Origin: JAAXQD01 sp963790095 | GTDB lineage: Bacteria > Desulfobacterota > Desulfobacteria > Desulfobacterales > UBA11574 | NCBI GenBank assembly: GCA_963790095.1 | Contig: CAWBNO010000022.1 | Location: forward strand, 217,199-281,198 | DNA: 64,000 bases | Direction of reading: 5' to 3' | Shown: piece after piece, positions 53,585 through 63,563 of the stretch | Position numbering within the stretch: the first letter of the stretch is position 1 | Layout: each line of letters opens with the position of its first letter | Translations under genes and position numbers: made by a program | The notes under the pieces: model-generated | Databases searched by the model: none | What the model was told of the DNA's origin: nothing | The model's input: only the letters and a program-made list of their open reading frames with translations

Positions 53585-56527
53585 ATGATAGAATTTAAGA
53601 TTCTTCTGCCACTGATCATTGTCTTCACATCCGCGTTGATCGCAGCCCTATTCGGCCTGCCGTCACTCAACCGCAGGTTAACCGTCACTCAACTGAGCGG
53701 ATTACTGGCACTGGCACCGCTCACGGCGTTTGGCTTCCTGTTATCATATCTTCCCGACCTCCAGGCAAACCTGGTTTTTACCTGGAAAATACGATGGCTC
53801 CCGTCGATGGGGTTCGACGCGGCGTTCTATATAGACAGCTTGAGCTGTCTATTTGCTTTGCTGATTACCTTTATCGGTACCTTGGTTGTCATCTACACCG
53901 GACAATATTTCAAGGGTGATCCGACAGCTTGGCGCTTTTTAACCTTTCTTCTTCTTTTTATGGGAACCATGCTGGGGTTGGTCATGGCCGGGGATGTGCT
54001 GACCCTGTTCATGTTCTGGGAAGGAACAAGCATCGTCTCTTTTCTGCTGGTGGCCTATAAGTACAAGGACGAAGATGCCCGACGAGGCGGGTTCAAGGCA
54101 CTCTTTATCACCGGCGGCGGCGGTATCGCCCTGCTGGTCGGTTTGCTGATCGTCGGTTTCACAACCGGCGATACCGGTTTTGTAACAATACTGGGTTGCG
54201 GCGATCTGTTGCGCAGCAGCCCGCTGTATCCCGCGATGCTGGTGCTGATCGCCATCGGTGCGTTCACCAAAAGCGCCCAGTTCCCGGCCCACATCTGGCT
54301 GCCGGACGCCATGAGTGCACCCACACCGGCCAGCGCCTATCTGCACTCAGCAACCATGGTAAAGGCCGGCATCTACCTGATGGCCCGTCTCAATCCGGTC
54401 CTGGGGCAAACAGAGCTCTGGTTCTGGCTGCTGTCACTCACCGGAATGATCACCATGCTGGTTGGCGCATACCAGGGCTTGAAACAGAACGATCTAAAGG
54501 CACTGCTGGCATATTCAACGGTCAGCCAGCTGGGCATACTCATGATGATGATCGGGCAGGACATTCAGATCGCTTTCAAAGCACTGGTGATCGGTATCCT
54601 GGCCCATGCCCTTTACAAAAGCGCACTCTTTATGATTGCCGGTATCGTGGATCATGAAACAGGCATGCGGGATCTGCGCCGTCTGGGCGGTCTGAGGCGG
54701 TCCATGCCGTACACCTTTTACATCGGTGCGGTTGCCGCCCTCTCCATGGCAGGTTTACCGCCGCTCTTCGGCTTTTTAGCAAAGGAGACGTTGCTGGCAA
54801 CGGCCTTTCACCCCTCCCTGCCCGGGTTGGTCAGCTGGATATTCACACTGGCAAGCATCATTACCGGCGCATTGATGTTTGCCCTTGCGGCCATGATGTT
54901 ATGGGACACCTTTATGGGTAAATCAAGGGATGAGACGGTACATGGCCATGAAGCCCCAGTGACAATGCTTTTTGCGCCTGCTGTTCCTGCTGTTATGTCA
55001 TTGGTCCTGTGCCATCTTCCCGGACTGAAACAAGAAGCCGCTTTGCTGGCCAATGCAGCCGGCGCTGCCCACGGAACCAAGGTCAAGGTGTCCCTGGCCT
55101 TGTGGACCGGCCTCAATATACCACTTATGCTGTCTGCGATTGCCATCACCATTGGCTTGGCGCTCTTTGTTTACCGCCATCGTGCAAGGGAACTGCAACA
55201 TCAAATCAGTGTAAAATTTACATTGAACGCTGCTTATAACGGGTTACTCAAGATCATCGATCAGGGGGCTTATCTGGCCACGCGCCTGCAACAGGGTAAA
55301 TTGCGCACCTACCTTGTGGTTATTCTGGCAGGCACTGTCGCGCTTTTCGCGGGTTTCGGCGGTTTCTCTTTACCTTTGGATTGGTCTGCACTGACGTGGC
55401 CTTCATTCAATTTCAGAGGAGAACTGGCCATCCTTCGTGTCTTTGTTTTATTTATCATCGTTGGTGCGGCGCTGGCCAGCGTTCTGTTGCGCAACGATCT
55501 TTTCGCCATTATCGCTTCAACCGCATCTGGTCTTGGCATTGTCGTTCTGATGGTGCTGGAACCTGCGCCGGATGTGGCGCTGGTACAGATCGTTGTGGAT
55601 ATATTATCCATCGTCATCCTGGTGCTGGCGCTGGCCCGGCTACCCCGACTGCAGCGGGAGAAGGCACAGGGTATAACTTTCAAACAAAATCCGGTGAACA
55701 TGGCCCGGGATGTACTCGTTGCATTGGCCGGCGGTATAATGGTGATGCTGGTGACCCTTTCGGCCTTGCTCTCTCGACCCCGTCAAAGCATTGTGACACC
55801 GTTCTACACTCAAAACGCTAAGCCCATGGTTGGATCCAAAAGCATTGTCGGCGCTATTATAACAGATTTTCGTGGTATAGACACGTTGATTGAGATCGGT
55901 GTATTCAGTATGGCCGGTCTTGGTATTTACACCCTGCTACGGTATGCCGGTCGAAAGCATGGAGACAGCTGCAGCCTGCCGGGTGTGTTTTCTCCTCCGA
56001 ATTTTTACACGCTGCCGACCTTTGGCATCGGTGGATTAAAAACATCATCATTTATCCGTCTGCTGGCCTATATAGCGCTGCCGGTAGCAATGGTGATCGG
56101 TACCACAAACATCATGTACGGACACGATCAGCCTGGGGACGGGTTCACCGCCGGCGTAATTATCGGTCTGTCTGTAAGCTTCTGGTACGTCGTGTTCGGG
56201 TATGATGAAACTCGAGAACGTCTGAAATGGCTGGAAGGTACACCCCTTGTTGTCTCGGGTATATTACTGGCCATTATGACCGGTATTGTTTCCGCCTTTA
56301 TTAACGGAACTTTTTTTTCCAACGTCGATTTCGGACATCTGCTGGGGCTGCCTCTGCCCAGAGGATTTCATTTGAGCACGTCGTTTCTTTTTGAAATGTC
56401 CATCTGCCTGAGTGTTCTGGGAAGTGTCACCCACATGCTCAATGCTTTGGGGCGTCCCAGTGAAAGGGATATTGATAGTAATATATGTCTTCAGAAAATT
56501 TCAGAAGACAAAGAACAGATGGAATAA
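53585..56527 (+). CDS. mrpA: Na+/H+ antiporter subunit A fused with subunit B
   Basis: 980 residues. About 1-600 form the NuoL-like core with PDAMSAPTPASAYLHSATMVKAG, the proton-pumping lysine/glutamate helices and LLAYSTVSQLGIL; 610-770 are the MbhD/E-like region (IASTASGLGIVVL, VDILSIVILVLALARL); about 845-975 form an MrpB domain (MYGHDQPGDGFTAGVIIGLSV). So A and B are one protein and no separate mrpB gene follows. It exports Na+ (or K+) in exchange for protons in the Mrp complex. The ribosome site is weak. Confidence 0.93.
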   Translation: MIEFKILLPLIIVFTSALIAALFGLPSLNRRLTVTQLSGLLALAPLTAFGFLLSYLPDLQANLVFTWKIRWLPSMGFDAAFYIDSLSCLFALLITFIGTLVVIYTGQYFKGDPTAWRFLTFLLLFMGTMLGLVMAGDVLTLFMFWEGTSIVSFLLVAYKYKDEDARRGGFKALFITGGGGIALLVGLLIVGFTTGDTGFVTILGCGDLLRSSPLYPAMLVLIAIGAFTKSAQFPAHIWLPDAMSAPTPASAYLHSATMVKAGIYLMARLNPVLGQTELWFWLLSLTGMITMLVGAYQGLKQNDLKALLAYSTVSQLGILMMMIGQDIQIAFKALVIGILAHALYKSALFMIAGIVDHETGMRDLRRLGGLRRSMPYTFYIGAVAALSMAGLPPLFGFLAKETLLATAFHPSLPGLVSWIFTLASIITGALMFALAAMMLWDTFMGKSRDETVHGHEAPVTMLFAPAVPAVMSLVLCHLPGLKQEAALLANAAGAAHGTKVKVSLALWTGLNIPLMLSAIAITIGLALFVYRHRARELQHQISVKFTLNAAYNGLLKIIDQGAYLATRLQQGKLRTYLVVILAGTVALFAGFGGFSLPLDWSALTWPSFNFRGELAILRVFVLFIIVGAALASVLLRNDLFAIIASTASGLGIVVLMVLEPAPDVALVQIVVDILSIVILVLALARLPRLQREKAQGITFKQNPVNMARDVLVALAGGIMVMLVTLSALLSRPRQSIVTPFYTQNAKPMVGSKSIVGAIITDFRGIDTLIEIGVFSMAGLGIYTLLRYAGRKHGDSCSLPGVFSPPNFYTLPTFGIGGLKTSSFIRLLAYIALPVAMVIGTTNIMYGHDQPGDGFTAGVIIGLSVSFWYVVFGYDETRERLKWLEGTPLVVSGILLAIMTGIVSAFINGTFFSNVDFGHLLGLPLPRGFHLSTSFLFEMSICLSVLGSVTHMLNALGRPSERDIDSNICLQKISEDKEQME

Positions 56528-56554
56528 ATTATAGATAAAATTAAGAGGGGACAT

Positions 56555-56890
56555 ATGGAACTCATTTTGGCAATCGGTATCGGTATTTTGTTTGCTACGG
56601 GCATTTTCCAACTTCTGCGTCGCAATATCATCCGATCGGCCATTGGATTGGTTATCTTGATGAACGCTGTAAATTTGTTTCTGCTGGGTACGGGTGCGTA
56701 TGTCGGCGGTGAACCCGCTTATATCAGCTCGGTCGCCGGCGTCCGCAGCGATGCACTGCCCCAGGCATTGATCCTGACAGCGATCGTTATCAGTATGGGG
56801 GGTACGGCGTTTGTCCTGTCCATGCTTTACATTATTTCTTCCCGTTACAAAACGAGCGATCTGGATGAAGTAGATGGGTTGAAACACTAG
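56555..56890 (+). CDS. mrpC: Na+/H+ antiporter subunit C
   Basis: 111 residues, three membrane spans, NuoK-like. LLRRNIIRSAIGLVILMNAVNLF and DALPQALILTAIVISMGGTAF are the family motifs. GAGGGG lies before ATG. It is 28 bases after mrpA. Confidence 0.94.
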   Translation: MELILAIGIGILFATGIFQLLRRNIIRSAIGLVILMNAVNLFLLGTGAYVGGEPAYISSVAGVRSDALPQALILTAIVISMGGTAFVLSMLYIISSRYKTSDLDEVDGLKH

Positions 56891-56956
56891 CCCGGATTTT
56901 TCATGCTGGATTTATTTTGATTTTTACTATGCTTTAATATTTGGAAGTTTGTAAAA

Positions 56957-58456
56957 TTGAATAACATGCTACATGACAACCTGACGGTTTTACCCATATT
57001 AATACCGCTGACCGGAGCGATGATTACCCTGATGTTACGTCAGACGCAACGCCTACAGGCCGGGTGCGCACTGGGGAGCATGATTCTATCACTGGCCGCC
57101 AGTGCCTGGTTGACGGGAGCGGTGTGGCAAGGCGCACAGCCGATCGTGTTCCACTCCGGAGGTTGGTCCCCACCCTTTGGTATCACCCTGGTCGGTGATC
57201 TGTTGTCCGCCGTGTTTGTCTTGATGAGCCAGTTGGTCCTGACCACAGGTATTATATATGCCATAGGCAGCAAAGACGCTGTCGTAAAGTATCCAACATT
57301 TTATCCGTTGTTTTTGATGCTGGCAACCAGCTTGACCGGTGCCATACTGACTGGTGACCTGTTCAACATGTACGTGTTTGCGGAATTAATGGTAATATCA
57401 GGTACGGTTTTGACGGCGGTCTCGGACGACAGATACGGCACGGAGGCAGCCTACAAGTATTTTTACATCAGTCTCACGGCCTCTTTTTTCATGCTTTTTG
57501 CCATCGGTAGTTTGTATGTCTGCTACGGCACACTCAACATGGCAGACCTTGCCGAACGGATACCTCTTGACGGCGGTCAACCCTTGCTACTGCCCGGAAT
57601 CGGATTTTTAATGGCTACTTTTATGGTCAAGAGTGCGGTTTTTCCGTTCCATTTCTGGCAGCCGGACTTCCATACGGCCGCGCCGACATCAGTCAGTGCT
57701 ATGCTGTCCTCAGTTGTTGTCAAACTGGGAGTTTATGGTTTCCTGCGCATGACGACACTCCTCTTTGTTTTGCAGGCCCCGGTAATTCGTTGGATCCTGG
57801 TCGTGTTGGGCGTTGCCGGGGTCATCTTCGGCGGCCTGTCTGCCGTGGGCACCCACAATGCAAAGCGCATGCTTGCCTACTCGACTCTGGCCCAGATCGG
57901 TTTCATTTTGATCGGTATCGGCTGGGGCACACCCCTGGCTATTGCAGCCGCGATTGTGTTTGCCTTCAACCACAGCCTAGTCAAGGCCGCAATGCTCATG
58001 CTGGCCGGATATGTTGCAAGCCGAGCCCCGGTAAAATCGGCGGCCTTTGATATTGTTACCGGCGTAGGCAAATCAACACCGGCTGCCGGCGCCCTGTTCC
58101 TAATCGGAAGCCTCGGTCTGGCCGGTATTCCGCCGACAAACGGTTTCATCAGCAAAATGATGATGTTTCACAGCGGTATTGACGCTGCTGATTTTGGCGC
58201 TTTACTTCTAATGGCGATTGGCAGTCTGTTGACGCTGGTTTACACCAACCGAGCTTTCATTCGGATCTGGTGGCAAAGGCCGCCTGGAAGCACCGGTGCC
58301 AAACCTACAGGTGATCACCTGCTGGCGCCTGCAATTTTGATAGTGCTGGTACTGATACTGGGCCTATGGGCGGAGCCACTGGTCCAGGTAGCCAGAGAAA
58401 CGAGCCTTTGGCTCGATAGTCCCGGTCTTTATGTCCAGGCTGTTTTAGGGGGATAA
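56957..58456 (+). CDS. mrpD: Na+/H+ antiporter subunit D
   Basis: 499 residues, about 14 membrane spans, NuoN/M-like. FMVKSAVFPFHFWQPDFHT and TSVSAMLSSVVVKLGVYG hold the conserved lysines, and LAYSTLAQIGF the central one. The first codon may be TTG 56957 (GGAAG ten bases before) or ATG 56966. Confidence 0.94.
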   Translation: MNNMLHDNLTVLPILIPLTGAMITLMLRQTQRLQAGCALGSMILSLAASAWLTGAVWQGAQPIVFHSGGWSPPFGITLVGDLLSAVFVLMSQLVLTTGIIYAIGSKDAVVKYPTFYPLFLMLATSLTGAILTGDLFNMYVFAELMVISGTVLTAVSDDRYGTEAAYKYFYISLTASFFMLFAIGSLYVCYGTLNMADLAERIPLDGGQPLLLPGIGFLMATFMVKSAVFPFHFWQPDFHTAAPTSVSAMLSSVVVKLGVYGFLRMTTLLFVLQAPVIRWILVVLGVAGVIFGGLSAVGTHNAKRMLAYSTLAQIGFILIGIGWGTPLAIAAAIVFAFNHSLVKAAMLMLAGYVASRAPVKSAAFDIVTGVGKSTPAAGALFLIGSLGLAGIPPTNGFISKMMMFHSGIDAADFGALLLMAIGSLLTLVYTNRAFIRIWWQRPPGSTGAKPTGDHLLAPAILIVLVLILGLWAEPLVQVARETSLWLDSPGLYVQAVLGG

Positions 58457-58458
58457 AA

Positions 58459-58938
58459 ATGTACTATCTTTTAATTATTGTTCCACTTCTGTTTGTATAT
58501 CTGGAACTTTCTTCAAATTTCGAACTCAGCAACATTATCGTGGGTTTGATGATTGTCACCGGGATTGTGAAGCTTATCCGTCCACGACGTCTTCCCACGG
58601 ATTTGCGTCGCCTTCCGTCATCTGTGTTCGCACTGATGCGATACCTGGTAAAACTCGTATATGATGTGATTGCCAGCGGCATCCAAGTGGCCCGGATCGT
58701 TATGGATCCGGCTCTGCCCATTAAACCGGGTATTGTGTCCATTCCCTCAGAGTGCGAGTCAGAAATGGGGACTGCGTTGAGCGCTCACGCAATTACCCTG
58801 GCACCCGGTGAGATGGTCGTGGAGATGGATGAAAAAGGTGTCATGTACACGAGCTGTCTGGACACGACCAATTCTGAAAAATATATAGAAGATGCACAGA
58901 AGATTCGCAAAGACCTGCTGCAAAAAATATTTGCTTGA
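58459..58938 (+). CDS. mrpE: Na+/H+ antiporter subunit E
   Basis: 159 residues. Two or three N-terminal spans and a soluble tail; LITLAPGEMVVEMDEKGV-like text (ITLAPGEMVVEMD) is the subunit's signature. It starts two bases after mrpD. Confidence 0.92.
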   Translation: MYYLLIIVPLLFVYLELSSNFELSNIIVGLMIVTGIVKLIRPRRLPTDLRRLPSSVFALMRYLVKLVYDVIASGIQVARIVMDPALPIKPGIVSIPSECESEMGTALSAHAITLAPGEMVVEMDEKGVMYTSCLDTTNSEKYIEDAQKIRKDLLQKIFA

Positions 58939-58946
58939 GGTAAAAA

Positions 58947-59222
58947 ATGGAAATAATCTTCGACACCGTTCTATACCTTTCGCTGTTTGTTCACATTGCT
59001 TTGATGGCGGTTGCTTTCTGGCGAGTGTGGCGGGGAGAAAACGTTATCGATCGACTCATGGGGCTCGATCTGCTCGGCATTTTGACCCTGGCAGTACTGG
59101 TACTGCTTGCACTTATTTTTCGACGGATCATTTACATTGACGTAGCGATGGGTCTCGCCGCATTGAGTTTCGTGGGTACGATTGCTTTGGCAAAGTACAT
59201 TGCGGATGAGCAGATGTTCTAA
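58947..59222 (+). CDS. mrpF: Na+/H+ antiporter subunit F
   Basis: 91 residues, three spans. DRLMGLDLLGIL and YIDVAMGLAALSFVGTIALAKY are typical. GAGGTA precedes ATG. Confidence 0.92.
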   Translation: MEIIFDTVLYLSLFVHIALMAVAFWRVWRGENVIDRLMGLDLLGILTLAVLVLLALIFRRIIYIDVAMGLAALSFVGTIALAKYIADEQMF

Positions 59223-59266
59223 CCCGAATATTCACGAATTTGATTCTTCTTTAAAATGGAAAAGAC

Positions 59267-59596
59267 ATGGACACAATATTACAGGTCATTGCCATTCCGG
59301 CCGTACTCACCGGTACATTTTTTTCAGTAGTCGGTGTATTAGGATTCATTCGGCTGCCGGATGTCTATACACGATTGCATGCCACAGGGAAAGTTGGCGT
59401 CTTTGGCGTCGTATTTCTCCTGATTGCCGCAGTTTTCTGGGCGCCCCTTGCTTGGGGCAGAGGATTGATTCTAATTTTGCTGCTCATAATTATCGGTCCG
59501 GTCACGGCACATGCGTTGGCATCGGCCGCCAATCGGATCGGTCTACCCAGAAAAGGATCGATTCGCGATGATCTTATACACCATTTGGATTTCTAA
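59267..59596 (+). CDS. mrpG: Na+/H+ antiporter subunit G
   Basis: 109 residues, three spans. FFSVVGVLGFIRLPDVYTRLHA is the family motif, and GPVTAHALASAANR ends the conserved part. It completes the mrpA(B)CDEFG operon. Confidence 0.93.
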   Translation: MDTILQVIAIPAVLTGTFFSVVGVLGFIRLPDVYTRLHATGKVGVFGVVFLLIAAVFWAPLAWGRGLILILLLIIIGPVTAHALASAANRIGLPRKGSIRDDLIHHLDF

Positions 59597-59677
59597 AACT
59601 AACTGGTGATAGTGAGTTATTGTCAAATGTTGTGTATGGGATCAAAGGTGAATATTTTTAGACAATGAGGAGGTTAA

Positions 59678-61498
59678 ATGGAAAAACACCACAAATTTTC
59701 TATCTGGTACATTTTTTTAGGCATCTGGGGAGTGTTTATCATTCACAACATGATTTTTTCAGCGATGTCTATCAAAACCATCCCCTACAGCGAGTTTTTG
59801 AAACTCGTCAAAGAAGGAAAGGTTTCGGAAGTCGCCATAACACAAAACCAGATTCAGGGTCGCCTTCTCGACGACGGAAGTGGATCCGGAAAGGGTGAAT
59901 TATTCCGAACCGTTCGCGTGGATTCCAATATATCTCAGTTGCTTGAGGAAAATAACATTACATTCAAGGGGGAGATCGAATCGACCTTTTTCCGTGACCT
60001 TTTCTCGTGGATTTTCCCAATTTTTATCTTTGTCGGCATATGGTATTTCATGATGCGGCGAATGACCGGACAACAACCGGGTTTTATGAGTTTGGGTAAG
60101 AATAAAGCCAAGATCTACATGCAAGACGACTTGGATGTTACTTTCGATGACGTAGCCGGTGTGGATGAATCTAAACAGGAATTGGTTGAGGTGATTGACT
60201 TTCTTAAAGAACCTCAAAAATTTACCAAAGTGGGTGGTAAAATCCCTCGGGGCATCTTGTTGGTGGGTCCTCCAGGTACCGGCAAAACCATGTTGGCCAA
60301 AGCAGTGGCCGGTGAAAGCGGTGTGCCTTTTTTTAGTCTTAGCGGGTCTGAATTCGTGGAAATGTTTGTTGGTTTAGGAGCTGCACGGGTGCGGGATCTT
60401 TTTGAACAGGCTAAACAGAAAGCGCCTTGCATTATCTTTATCGATGAATTGGATGCACTTGGCAAGGCACGCGGTTTCGGCTCTATGGGAGGTCACGACG
60501 AACGTGAGCAGACACTGAATCAACTGCTGGTTGAAATGGATGGCTTCGATCCCCAGATTGGGGTGATTCTAATGGCAGCCACCAACCGCCCCGAAATACT
60601 CGATCCAGCGCTTCTGCGCCCCGGCCGTTTTGATCGCCAAATTCTGGTGGACCGACCAGACAAAAACGGCCGCGAAGCCATCCTCAAGGTCCATCTAAAA
60701 AACGTTCAATATGAAACTAATTTGGATGTTGCGAAAATTGCGGCAATGACACCTGGAATGGTGGGTGCCGATCTGGCCAACCTGGTGAATGAAGCCGCCC
60801 TTTTGGCTGTTAGACGCAACAAAGACAAAGTGACCATGTCCGAATTCGAAGAAGCGGTAGAGCGTGTGGTGGCAGGGCTGGAGAAAAAGAACCGGCTGAT
60901 AAATCCCAAAGAACGCGAAATTGTCGCCTACCACGAAATGGGTCACGCCTTAGTGGCATTGTCGCTGCCGGACACTGACCCGGTTCAGAAAATTACCATT
61001 ATTCCCCGCGGCATTGCTGCACTGGGATACACCATGCAGGTCCCTACCGAAGAACGGTTTTTGATGAAAAAAACAGAATTACTGAATCGTATCGCCACCC
61101 TTCTGGGAGGCCGTGCGGCTGAAGAAATTATATTCGGAGATATTTCCACAGGAGCCCATAACGATTTGGCCAGAGCCACCGACATTGCCCGTAGTATGGT
61201 CAAGGAATACGGCATGAGTGCAAAAGTCGGCCATGTTTACTTTGCAAGGGAAAAACAATCCCGTTTCCTAAATATACCTGGATATCAAGGCGCTGTCGAA
61301 TATAGCGAGGCAACGGCAGAAATGATTGATAGCGAGGTCAGGGAGATTATCAAACAGCAATATGAAATGGCCCATAATATTCTTGATGCAAAAAAACCCC
61401 TTCTGAAAAAAAGCGCCGAACTCTTGCTGGAAAAAGAGACTATCGAAGGCGATATCCTGAAACAATTGATTGCAGAGGATCAGCAGGCCCAAGTTTAG
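59678..61498 (+). CDS. ftsH: ATP-dependent zinc metalloprotease FtsH
   Basis: 606 residues. Two membrane spans (about 10-28, 104-124) frame a periplasmic FtsH_ext domain; then AAA+ with Walker A GPPGTGKT, Walker B IIFIDELDALG and the arginine finger region LLRPGRFDRQ, then the peptidase with HEMGH. It degrades damaged membrane proteins and regulators. GAGGAGG precedes ATG. It follows mrpG by 80 bases, an unusual neighbour; a second ftsH may exist elsewhere in the genome. Confidence 0.97.
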   Translation: MEKHHKFSIWYIFLGIWGVFIIHNMIFSAMSIKTIPYSEFLKLVKEGKVSEVAITQNQIQGRLLDDGSGSGKGELFRTVRVDSNISQLLEENNITFKGEIESTFFRDLFSWIFPIFIFVGIWYFMMRRMTGQQPGFMSLGKNKAKIYMQDDLDVTFDDVAGVDESKQELVEVIDFLKEPQKFTKVGGKIPRGILLVGPPGTGKTMLAKAVAGESGVPFFSLSGSEFVEMFVGLGAARVRDLFEQAKQKAPCIIFIDELDALGKARGFGSMGGHDEREQTLNQLLVEMDGFDPQIGVILMAATNRPEILDPALLRPGRFDRQILVDRPDKNGREAILKVHLKNVQYETNLDVAKIAAMTPGMVGADLANLVNEAALLAVRRNKDKVTMSEFEEAVERVVAGLEKKNRLINPKEREIVAYHEMGHALVALSLPDTDPVQKITIIPRGIAALGYTMQVPTEERFLMKKTELLNRIATLLGGRAAEEIIFGDISTGAHNDLARATDIARSMVKEYGMSAKVGHVYFAREKQSRFLNIPGYQGAVEYSEATAEMIDSEVREIIKQQYEMAHNILDAKKPLLKKSAELLLEKETIEGDILKQLIAEDQQAQV

Positions 61499-62032
61499 AA
61501 GTCGATTCAAAATTTCATATCCTTTGATTGTGCCATACCATTAGAAGTTGACTTGTTCTGATATTGTCAGTTGTTTTATGATTAATGATAGGCAATTTAA
61601 TTTATGCTTTTCCTTTCTTCTTTGTGTGTTAATTCTAATCTATATTTTTCTTAAGTTCGTTTTGTAAACCATAAACTCGGAAATTGGGATAACTCTGCAA
61701 CCAGTAGCAATGATCAAGCGCCTGATTTTCTGAAATGATTAAAACTTATCGTCAAAATATTCGTCTATCTCATTAGCTTTAGGCGTTGCCGTAGATCAAA
61801 GGTTTTGACAAGCTTGATTTTTATAAGGTAGTCTCAATGGATCACACCGAATACCAGAGCGGATATCAGGAATGGATACCTTAAAAACGATCTCGACTCG
61901 ATATTTATAGTTAGAGTGTGATATTTATCATGAGATGAAATCATAGCAAATCTGTAATCAACTAAATTACCCTGAAAAAAAATAAATGAAATTGTAGTTA
62001 TCTTAAGGCAATTCATTTGGTGTAATTCATTT
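61499..62032. other. Intergenic region after ftsH
   Basis: About 530 AT-rich bases with no credible gene, no strong hairpin and no confident promoter. A TTGACA lies at 61806 without a good partner box. Confidence 0.5.
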
Positions 62033-62506
62033 ATGACAACAAAAAAAAGTTTCAGTATGTTAAAAAAATTTGAAAAAATGATCGTTGTTTCGCTAATCGT
62101 CATGATGGTCTTCGTTGTTTTAATCTCCACCATTGAACTTGCTGTACTGATTATAAAAGATATTATCGAGCCGCCGCGATATTGGCTGGGAATCGATCAG
62201 TTGTTTGAAATCTTCGGGTTTTTTTTAATGCTGCTCATCGGTGTGGAACTGCTCGAAACCATAAAAGCCTATCTCTCTGAAAGCGTGGTTCATTCAGAAA
62301 TTGTTCTCGAAGTGGCCCTGATTGCAATCTCACGAAAGGTGATTACCCTGGATGTCAAGACATATGAGCCGTTGACACTTCTGGGCATCGCGGCATTGAT
62401 TGTTTCCATCGGGCTGGCATATTTTTTTATCAAGAAATGCCGTTCGAATATCGGGATGATCGGCGATTCATCAGAACAGAAAGGTATAGACCATCAAGAC
62501 AACTGA
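62033..62506 (+). CDS. PsiE-like membrane protein
   Basis: 157 residues with four membrane spans. FGFFLMLLIGVELLETIKAYL and LIAISRKVITLDV match the PsiE (phosphate-starvation-inducible) family of unknown function. No ribosome site is clear. The stress-protein gene follows at 50 bases, likely the same operon. Confidence 0.8.
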   Translation: MTTKKSFSMLKKFEKMIVVSLIVMMVFVVLISTIELAVLIIKDIIEPPRYWLGIDQLFEIFGFFLMLLIGVELLETIKAYLSESVVHSEIVLEVALIAISRKVITLDVKTYEPLTLLGIAALIVSIGLAYFFIKKCRSNIGMIGDSSEQKGIDHQDN

Positions 62507-62555
62507 TTAAAAAATTACAGGCGATAATTTTAATATTAACGGAGCAGGAGGGGTT

Positions 62556-63518
62556 ATGCGTTTTTTTGAGAATATCCTTTTATTTTACAATGATGAGTTT
62601 GCCGGGATAAAGGCGGAAGTTATCCGACTGGTTCGTAAAAATCAGACAAGGCTGAAAATAATCGACGTTTTTGATAATTTCGACCAATATCTCGAGTTGC
62701 TGCCGCCATCAAGTTCCATTGACGAATTAAAAGAGGTGATTATTTCAGAGCGCCGCTTGGAAATTCTTGGTCATTTCGAAGCGGATCCGGACATTAGCAG
62801 CCAAATTACCGTAATTTTCAAATTCGGAAATCCGGTAGTAGAGATTATCAAGGAGGCCATCCGAGGCGGGCACGACCTGGTGATAAAGGCTGCCAGTGGG
62901 AACAAAACCTTTAAGGATCATCTTTTTGGAAATATCGCTGTCAAGCTGCTGCGAAAATGTCCTTGCCCCGTTCTTATCATCAAACCTTCCGAGGGGGTAT
63001 CCTTTCAAAAAATACTTGCCCCTGTTGATCCAAAGACCGTAAGGGAAGAAACTACTAAGACCAGTGAACATGAAGATCTCATCTGTAGAAAAGTGATTGA
63101 TATTTCAATATTTATGGCGCGAATGGAAAACAGTCATCTGGATATTTTTCACTGCTGGTTTCTTCCGGGGGAAACATTACTGGCAAGCGGTCGAACCCGT
63201 ATTGCTCCGGACAAGCTGAATCAAATGAAGATGCTGGCTGAAAAAATTCACAACCAGAGAATCAACACCCTTGTGGCGGAGTATGATCTGTCAGATATCC
63301 GTCATTCGGTTGTTGTCCGTAAAGGCGACCCAGGCGAGATGATCGTTGATTATGCGGATAAAAACGGAATTGACCTGATCGTCATGGGAACAATAGGTCG
63401 ATCCGGGTTGTCAGGTCTACTGATCGGAAGCACTGCTGAAAAGGTGATCGACCAGGTCAATTGTTCGGTTTTAACGATCAAGCCGGCGAATTTTAAATCA
63501 CCCATCACCATCAGATAA
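62556..63518 (+). CDS. Universal stress protein with two Usp domains
   Basis: 320 residues. The first domain (about 1-147, ending LRKCPCPVLIIKPS) lacks the full ATP loop; the second (about 150-315) has GTIGRSGLSGLLIGSTAEKV, the G-x2-G-x9-G-S ATP motif, so only it is expected to bind ATP. AGGAGGGG before ATG. Its place after ftsH and psiE fits a stress block. Confidence 0.92.
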   Translation: MRFFENILLFYNDEFAGIKAEVIRLVRKNQTRLKIIDVFDNFDQYLELLPPSSSIDELKEVIISERRLEILGHFEADPDISSQITVIFKFGNPVVEIIKEAIRGGHDLVIKAASGNKTFKDHLFGNIAVKLLRKCPCPVLIIKPSEGVSFQKILAPVDPKTVREETTKTSEHEDLICRKVIDISIFMARMENSHLDIFHCWFLPGETLLASGRTRIAPDKLNQMKMLAEKIHNQRINTLVAEYDLSDIRHSVVVRKGDPGEMIVDYADKNGIDLIVMGTIGRSGLSGLLIGSTAEKVIDQVNCSVLTIKPANFKSPITIR

Positions 63519-63563
63519 GTTCCACTGTGCCTCCAGACTTCTCAATCAAACTGAGGGTGAACC

